Source: Bacillota bacterium
GTDB lineage: Bacteria; Bacillota; Clostridia; Lutisporales; Lutisporaceae
NCBI GenBank assembly: GCA_023405875.1
Contig: JAEXXN010000139.1
Coordinates: 1 to 5,232 of the forward strand
Direction of reading: 5' to 3'
Length of the DNA: 5,232 bases
Shown here: positions 5,209-5,232 of the stretch, in pieces
Position numbering within the stretch: the stretch's first letter is position 1
Layout: each line of letters begins with the position of its first letter
Notes under the pieces: generated by a model
The model's database searches: none
What the model saw: the letters and a program-made list of their open reading frames with translations, nothing else
Told to the model about the DNA's origin: nothing
Program-made: the position numbers and the translations under genes

Positions 5209-5232
5209 TACTTTTTTACAAAAATATTTAGC

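Overview
The window looks like chromosomal DNA from a low-to-middle GC, Gram-positive Firmicute, most likely a clostridial anaerobe of the Lachnospiraceae type. The evidence is strong purine-rich ribosome binding sites (AAAGGAGG, GGGAGG, GGAGGG) 6-8 nt before each start, a TTG start, sigma-A-like promoters with 17-nt spacers, a Bacillus-type elongator tRNA-Met with encoded CCA, and the gene content. The species cannot be named from this sequence.

Left part (1-1000). An elongator tRNA-Met(CAU) is followed by its own intrinsic terminator. That terminator physically overlaps the 3' end of a convergent HxlR-family winged-helix regulator gene. This regulator is divergent, across a 135-bp promoter region, from a small flavin-binding protein of the pyridoxamine 5'-phosphate oxidase-like fold. 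This is a familiar regulator/flavoprotein pair, and the regulator probably controls both genes through the shared intergenic region. A perfect 34-bp palindrome (1002-1035) separates this unit from the convergent operon to its right and ends with a T-run in the leftward direction.

Right part (1000-5232). A leftward operon of four genes reads regulator (YheO/DauR-type PAS plus HTH) - ygeY - ygeW - arcC. It starts at a good sigma-A promoter (TTGAAA-17-TATTAT, 5180-5208) and ends at the palindrome terminator. YgeY is an M20 metallohydrolase, YgeW a knotted transcarbamylase of unsettled substrate, and ArcC a carbamate kinase. In Escherichia coli, ygeW, ygeY and yqeA (carbamate kinase) belong to the anaerobic purine/ureide catabolism and selenium-linked cluster. 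Read together, the three enzymes look like an energy-conserving module: YgeY opens an amide or ureide intermediate, YgeW run in the phosphorolytic direction releases carbamoyl phosphate, and ArcC turns that into ATP, ammonia and CO2. The usual partners (diaminopropionate ammonia-lyase ygeX, hydantoinase-like hyuA, ssnA, molybdenum hydroxylases) are not in this transcription unit.

Three starts were moved from the longest possible reading frame to internal starts with good ribosome binding sites (HxlR regulator, ygeW, arcC). I see no mobile element, CRISPR array, frameshifted gene or clear riboswitch. No stretch above 300 bases lacks a gene.
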